In this document: in pieces, positions 59,150-64,000 of the stretch
How positions within the stretch are numbered: the stretch's first letter is position 1
Layout of the letters: each line of letters starts with the position of its first letter
Origin: Hemileia vastatrix
Lineage: Eukaryota; Basidiomycota; Pucciniomycetes; Pucciniales; Zaghouaniaceae
Length of the DNA: 64,000 nt
Assembly: GCA_030280995.1 (NCBI GenBank)
Contig: JASXTE010000017.1
Coordinates: 13,568,498 to 13,632,497 of the forward strand
Direction: 5' to 3'
Notes under the pieces: model-generated
Seen by the model: only the letters and a program-made list of their open reading frames with translations
The model's database searches: none
What the model was told of the DNA's origin: nothing
Program-made: the position numbers and the translations under genes

Positions 59150-59470
59150 TTTTGATTCAAGGGAGGGGAGAGCTGGTGCAGATTTGTGATCCTCTTCTAC
59201 ATAAAGATCATTTAAAAGACATATAATCTAAAGTGTCTTATAGACCCATGTCAGAATCAGATTCAGCAGCTAAAGTTAAAGTGATAGCATTTATAGCTGA
59301 GTGAAGTTGCTTCCTAGTAGAGAGATGCTTTATTATTGTTGGTAGAAGTTTTAGATGATGAGTGGGAAGTGGGAATTTCCCAACAACTGAGCAGGTGGGG
59401 TAGGTAAATAGAAAAAAATGTGATGTGTTTGCCACCAAAATTAAGTAGCATAGAGTGAAGAGACACATAA
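59150..59470 (-). pseudogene. Transposase remnant of element 2, internally deleted
   Basis: On the minus strand this matches the N-terminal start region at 60134 and then the C-terminal PSLES tail near 61340, without the catalytic core. It pairs as an inverted repeat with 42570-42840. Confidence 0.65.
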
Positions 59471-59668
59471 TGATGAGAAAAAATTGCTATGTGTTTGCCA
59501 CCAAGTTCAAGTAGCATAGGGTGAAGAGACACATAAAGATGGTATCCGCCATTATAATTCATGTGACTTTTTTGAATATCCATCATGGATGTGATGAGTT
59601 TGGGATCAGGAATTAGGAATGGAAATTGGGGTATAAGAGGCAGGAAAATGCATTATCGTGGACTCCTC

Positions 59669-59694
59669 ATCCACTAGCCCTGGGGCTAGTGGAT
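59669..59694. repeat. 26 bp palindrome inside the element 2 terminus
   Basis: ATCCACTAGCCC-TG-GGGCTAGTGGAT. The same 26 bp occurs at the corresponding place of element 3 (59886-59911) but not in element 1 near 42295. Confidence 0.95.
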
Positions 59695-59799
59695 TAGAAT
59701 ATTCCACAATTATTAATTTCTAATCCCAGGAAAAAAATTCCTGATCCCTAATTGCAGATCCCTGAAAATTGATACCCCCTATCATGATTATTATTATTA

Positions 59800-61363
59800 G
59801 GGGGTATCAAAGTTGAGGGATCCACAATTAGGGATCATAAATTTTTTTTCCTGGGATCAGACATTATTAATTGCGGAAGATTCCTATCCACTAGCCCTGG
59901 GGCTAGTGGATAAGGAATTCAAAATAATGCATTATCCTGCATCTTATACCCCAATTTCCATTCCTAATTCCTGATCCCAAACTCATAACATTCATGATGG
60001 ACTTTTAAGAAAGTCACATAACTTACAATTGCTGATGCCATCATTAAGTCTTTCCTCACTCTATGCTACTTAATTTTGGTGGCAAACAATTAAAGTTTTT
60101 TTCTATCTACACGCCCCAACTGCACATCTGGGGGTGAACTCCCACTTCCCTCATCACATAAGCCTCCCACCAACAACTATGAAACACCTCTCTAGTAGGC
60201 AGCTACTACACTCAACTTTGAATGCTATTGCTTTACTTTTAGTTCTTTACTATAAAACAGACTCTGATTTGGAAGATGCTTTAGCCTATATTTCTTTTAT
60301 TTCCAAAAAGTGTTACATAAACCCAAGGGGGCCAAATATTCATAATGATCCCAGATATGATCTCTGCTCCATTCTCAACATTCCTCAACTAGGCTTCACT
60401 CAACTATTTTGAACTTTTCCCAATTCTTTCTTCTAAATTTATCAACTCATCTCCAAACATCCTATATTTCATAACAATTCTCAAAATAAACAGTGTGATC
60501 CTGCTATTCGACTTTCTGTTGCACTATGTTGCTTTGGCTCCAATGGAAACGGTGCTGCTGTAAGACTTTTGGAAAATAACTTTACCATAGGATATGAGAT
60601 GTTGATGTTATACACCAAGAGCTGTATGATTTCCATCCTTTCCCTCAAGTCTCAGACACTTTCTTGGCCAACTTCACAACAGCAACTTGAATCCTCTCAA
60701 GTAATGCAAGCTGAAGGTTTCCCTGGCTGTGTAGGAGTTGTTTATGCCACAACTGTACCTTTGAGTCAAAAGCATGGTTATGATGGCAACCATTATTTTG
60801 ATTTCAAAAAAAGTTTTCTTCAAAATGTTCTCCAATTTAACATCTTTCATAAACTGACTTTTTATATTCTCTCTAGATACTCCATTGCTGTTCAACTTGT
60901 ATGCAATGTCAATAAAAAATTTATTGCTTTTTACAGTGGCTGCCCTGTATCATGACATGACTCTTCTTTCTTCAAAAGAATGAGTGTTTCTCAAATTCCT
61001 GACTCATACTTTGAAGAATCTCAGCATCTTCAAGTGGAAAGTACATTATACCTGCTTTCTGTGGCACAACTTTAGATCATGACCCTAAAACCACCTTAAA
61101 TTATCATCTTGCCCAATTAAGAGTATGGATTTAACATGCTATTGGGATTTTAAAGGGAAGATTATATAGTCTTGGGGAACTCAGAATCCAATTTCAAAAA
61201 AAATGGAAATAAAAACTGCAAATAATGGGATAATGACTTGTGTTATACTCCACAATATCCTAGCTGATTTAAAGGATGAGTGAAATGATATTTATGAAGA
61301 AGAGGATCCTGAACTAGCACTAGCTCTCCCCTCCCTTGAATCACAAAACATTAATTCAACCGG
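59800..61363 (+). mobile_element. PIF/Harbinger-like element 3, truncated at right by a C-family Ty3 element
   Basis: It begins GGGGGTATCAAAGTTGAGGG after TATTA. It contains the most complete transposase of the window and is cut at 61363/61364 where the C LTR starts. Confidence 0.8.
60134..61350 (+). pseudogene. PIF/Harbinger transposase (DDE_4 type), inactivated
   Basis: From ATG 60134 an N-terminal helical part is readable to 60410, then after a frame break 60569-60952 holds the catalytic start. FPGCVGVVYATT stands where the family has a GC-x-G-x-x-D-x-T block, so the first Asp is Tyr. VQLVCNVNKKFIAFYSG is well kept. Further on, in shifted frames, come HLAQLRVW, HAIGILKGR, ELRIQ and CVILHNIL, all hallmarks of Harbinger transposases. 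The third catalytic residue, normally Glu before H/R-A-F/I-G, is a TAA stop (61132-61134). Several other stops and shifts exist. This identifies the superfamily of all three GGGGGTATCAA elements. Confidence 0.8.
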
Positions 61364-62457
61364 TGTGGTCTTCCAACATTGGCAGGGGCCTTTGTTGTGT
61401 GATTTGGCGCTGTTTGTGCATGTCTTAATTGACATCTGTTAAGGAATTTGGTATTTTTCTGGTTTTATTCCGTGGATATTGGGTCTGCGGGTATGTGGGT
61501 ACTATCATTGGATAGCCCTGGTTTTTCTCTATATTTTATGTCTTGTAGACATTTTTCATATTCTGAGTTTTAAGGGGTCATTTCCTCATTTTTCATTTAT
61601 AAAAGATTGCTGTTTAATTTTGTTTTTCGTGTTTTACGGGCTAACCTTAAGTCTTAGGGTTAAGTGCTTAGTACCATTTGATAGAGCTAATTTTTCTCTA
61701 TATTTCATGTCTCAATGTTGTTATAGTGAAATTCCATGTTTTAAAGGTTTTAGTAGTTGTAGCTAATTTTTCCAAGTAGATTAGTGGTTTTCATTGGTTT
61801 TCTGGCTTCAGGGAGGCCGGGCCGCTTCAGGCGGCATCTCCGACGTCGGGCGGCCCGCCCGCCTCTGTTTTAGGAGGTTGGGGAGCGCTCCAGGAGGGTT
61901 TTTTATGCAATTTGGCAGGTACAGGCGCCAGATTGGTGGGTGCGCATGGGCTCTTAGTTAGTGGTCTATGTGTAAATAGTGAATAAGACAGTTTGGGGCA
62001 ACCTTAATCATCATACAACCATCCGGAGGTGATCTCATTGTTCCTCACTCAGTTTTCACTGTTTTCTGGCCACAATTGGCTGTGTTTGTTGCAAGTGAGT
62101 TCTTCATTTAACTTAACTTTGGCAACTGTTTTCTCTGTTATAGTCTTGCAAGCTATAGCAAGTATTATTGCTGTCTCTGGTGTGGATTTGCAGCCTACAT
62201 CAATTATCTTTGCTGTCTCTGGTGTGGACTTTGTTCTACATTTCAGTTCTTTGGTCTGGTAGTCTATCTGGTGACTACTTTCTTGGCTCATCAAGCAGTC
62301 AAGTGTGTTTAAAAGGGGTCTTTAGCAAAACAGGAACCAACTTACTTTAGCAAGTAAATCTCACTCTATTTTTCTAAAGGGACAGGGGATTTTCTCTCTG
62401 GTTTTTCTCCAACTCCCTTGGTCAAGGCCTATAGCTAGTACTATAGGATTGTCTACA
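61364..62457 (+). mobile_element. 5' LTR of a C-family Ty3 element (1094 bp)
   Basis: It starts TGTGGTCTTCCAACATTGG, ends GGATTGTCTACA, and is followed by a primer site and gag. The inverted solo copy at 13837-14929 confirms both borders. A GC-rich block with CGGCCC/GGGCCG words lies at 61810-61880. Confidence 0.93.
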
Positions 62458-62461
62458 TTTC

Positions 62462-62478
62462 TGGCGCCCAACGTGGGG
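62462..62478 (+). promoter_or_regulatory. Primer binding site of the C element
   Basis: TGGCGCCCAACGTGGGG begins 4 nt after the LTR. It has the TGG start expected for pairing with a tRNA 3' CCA end. The tRNA species cannot be assigned from sequence alone. Confidence 0.75.
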
Positions 62479-62548
62479 TGGAACTTGCTAGTTCTTTGGA
62501 ATCTCTGTTTTCTTTGGTTGGCTCTTTTTGGTGTTTTGGTCAGGAGGA

Positions 62549-64000
62549 ATGGCTTCTTGTTCTGCTATTCCTGTGGTGACTGTCAGTGGGGGGAATGGTC
62601 CTCCTTTTGTGATGTTTAGGGAGTGTGTGAGGATTAAAACTTGGGATGGTACCAAGTTTAATGGGGAGGATGTCAAGTGGTTTCTAGAGAAGTATGAAAC
62701 TGCTGCTGGAGTGGATGTTGCTTCCTACCTGGACATGGTGAAGCAGATTATCTTCTTCATTGGTGATAGGTCAGTGGAGAAGGAGATTGTGGCCATGTCT
62801 GGCTACAAGAAGAGGGATTGGAAATTGTTGTGTAGGGAAATGGTGGATAGATGGGGTGTCAGGTTCACTATGGTGGACTTGAACAAGGTTGTCAGTGAAT
62901 GGCAATCTTATGGTGGTGTTGGTAACTTACATAGTTACAGGAACTTTCTGCTACAGTTTGATCCTGTGGTGGAATACTTGGTGGAAGTGGAGGAGCTGGC
63001 ACATGAAAATGCTGCCAAAGATGTTTTTTGGTCTGCCCTGGCTAGAGATGTCAGGATGGATGTCTTGAAGGAGTTGTCAAGAAAGGAATTGATGAAAACT
63101 CTTTCTAATGGGGATCAGAAGTTGCCTGCCTTGGATAAGGTGAAGGAGGCTGTTGAGGCCCATTTGAAGTTATTGGCTGTGGACACCTATCAGGAGGGGT
63201 GTGCCAAGTATGTCAGCAAAGTCAGTGAGGCTTTGGCTGAAGAGGAAGTTAGGGAGAAGAAGGAGGAGAAGAATTTGGTGCAGGTTTCCAAACAGGAGAG
63301 GGACCCAATGGTGGAGCAGCTGGCTGATCTGACAAAACAGCTGCACATTTTTGTCCAAGAGGCCAAGAAGGTTAATAAGGCACCTTCTCAGCCAAGAGAC
63401 TTTGAAAGAAGGGCTGGTAGGAGTGATCCTTGGGTTTGCTCTTATTGCAGTAGGACGGGGCACAGGTCCAATGATTGTTGGGCATTGAACAGGGATGTGG
63501 CTGAAGGAAAAGTGGAGTTTGATGGCAGGGTTTTTAAGTTCCCTGATGGTTCTTTTGTGAAGCCCAGTGAGGGGCAGGCTCCTGTTGATTTGGTCAGGAG
63601 AAGAGGTGGTCTCAATCAAAGGAGGCCAAGGTTTGAGGAGATTCCTGATCAGGGGAAGTCTTCTGTTAAGGTAGATGAGGACGTCAAGGGAAAGGGGAAG
63701 GAGGTCAATAAGGTCTCTTTTTCTACTTCTTTTGGTGGTTTGGAGTTGTATTCTTGTGGTGGACAGTCAAGTGGTGAATGCTTGGCTGGTGTTTATGATG
63801 TGGAAGCAGGAAAGGTGGGTAGGCCTAAGAGCAGTTCTCAGGCCGAACCAAAGCCAAATGCTTCAAAGGGTGATCCTAAGCTGAGTGCAGCTAGGAAAAG
63901 GTACAGCAAAGAGGAGCTGTACAAGATGCAGAAAGCTATGGCTGACATGGGCCCCCCTAGTTTTGGTGCATTGGACCTGAATGGTGAGCCAATGCCAATG
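62549..64000 (+). CDS. C-family Ty3 Gag or Gag-Pol, open frame running off the window (484+ aa)
   Basis: ATG 62549 is the first start in this frame after a TAG at 62489 and opens 484 codons without a stop up to the last base. The protein begins with a short hydrophobic leader, then a capsid-like region (about residues 25-200; WDGTKFNGEDVKWFLEKYE, WKLLCREMVDRWG). A charged EEKKEEKN hinge (about 230-240) and an intact CCHC zinc knuckle at C297, C300, H305, C310 follow, then a Gly/Lys/Ser-rich linker. Role: packages element RNA, with protease and RT expected further on. No frame damage is visible and the LTR is intact, so the copy may be young. The 3' part lies outside the window, so completeness is unknown. 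Confidence 0.88.
   Translation, partial: MASCSAIPVVTVSGGNGPPFVMFRECVRIKTWDGTKFNGEDVKWFLEKYETAAGVDVASYLDMVKQIIFFIGDRSVEKEIVAMSGYKKRDWKLLCREMVDRWGVRFTMVDLNKVVSEWQSYGGVGNLHSYRNFLLQFDPVVEYLVEVEELAHENAAKDVFWSALARDVRMDVLKELSRKELMKTLSNGDQKLPALDKVKEAVEAHLKLLAVDTYQEGCAKYVSKVSEALAEEEVREKKEEKNLVQVSKQERDPMVEQLADLTKQLHIFVQEAKKVNKAPSQPRDFERRAGRSDPWVCSYCSRTGHRSNDCWALNRDVAEGKVEFDGRVFKFPDGSFVKPSEGQAPVDLVRRRGGLNQRRPRFEEIPDQGKSSVKVDEDVKGKGKEVNKVSFSTSFGGLELYSCGGQSSGECLAGVYDVEAGKVGRPKSSSQAEPKPNASKGDPKLSAARKRYSKEELYKMQKAMADMGPPSFGALDLNGEPMPM

Larger units (their letters stand above)
54242..59779. mobile_element. Large TIR element 2 (5.5 kb), PIF/Harbinger-like, carrying SANT- and TET-like genes
   Basis: Left end GGGGGTATCAATGTTGACC, right end AAAATTGATACCCCC, flanked by TATTA (54237-54241) and TATCA (59780-59784). 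Relative to element 1 the order is inverted: SANT-side end left, transposase-side end right. The right 1.1 kb is the reverse complement of the left 1.1 kb of element 1. Contents: SANT-like gene (+), 20-mer satellite, TET-like gene (-), a purine/pyrimidine inverted repeat, a duplicated block and a deleted transposase (-). Confidence 0.65.

Noticed and set aside
25112..59800. All GGGGTATCAA occurrences considered as one repeat of a single element
   Set aside because: Inner sequences differ: two terminus types (transposase side and SANT side) and an unrelated short MITE; kept as separate elements.

Overview
The window looks like a repeat-dense, AT-rich stretch of a basidiomycete nuclear genome. 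A rust fungus (Pucciniales) with a large genome is the best guess. This is an inference from short GT-AG introns (about 57-126 bp), Ty1-copia and Ty3 elements with fungal features, a chromodomain Ty3 element, and SANT/Myb-like and TET-like dioxygenase genes of the kind greatly expanded in rusts. I recognise one ordinary host gene: a five-exon amino-acid permease of the APC superfamily (29148-31431) whose reading frame stays open through four introns. Nearly everything else that could be identified is a mobile element or its remains.

Layout. 1-2935: decayed Ty3 pol. 2936-7011: AT-rich sequence without recognisable genes. 7012-25930: an old short-LTR copia element (copia-2) split by a 1.5 kb LTR-like repeat (family A, reverse copy, outer ends at 9213 and 24759). 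Inside that split lie a truncated minus-strand Ty3 element (9262-12415), another A copy carrying a solo LTR of family C (13837-14929), and the 3' part of a chromovirus (family B). The B LTR is itself interrupted by a further A copy (16676-18173) and by an intact copia-1 element (18356-23703). 25931-32404: the low-repeat island with the permease. 32405-42215: a C-LTR fragment, then an A copy that received a complete 8.3 kb B chromovirus (33630-41962) with a perfect CCATA target duplication. 42216-59779: two large elements with GGGGGTATCAA termini, placed head to head. They carry SANT/Myb-like genes, remains of a PIF/Harbinger transposase and, in the second one, a TET/JBP-like 2OG-Fe(II) dioxygenase gene. 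59800-61363: a third, truncated copy with most of the transposase. 61364-64000: the 5' LTR, primer site and open gag(-pol) frame of a C-family Ty3 element that runs off the window.

Most striking points: (1) the B chromovirus carries, between pol and its 3' LTR and on the opposite strand, a spliced accessory gene with a Zn(II)2Cys6-type cysteine pattern and its own TATA box at the LTR border; (2) a TET-like dioxygenase and a SANT-like protein lie between the termini of a PIF/Harbinger-like element; (3) the B element shows the sequence signature of Tf1-type self-priming, while copia-1 has a primer site matching the anticodon arm of initiator tRNA-Met; (4) many stops in the B element are best explained as CGA to TGA changes. 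Copia-1, with LTRs in which no difference was found and an unbroken 1334-codon frame, is the youngest and possibly still active element.
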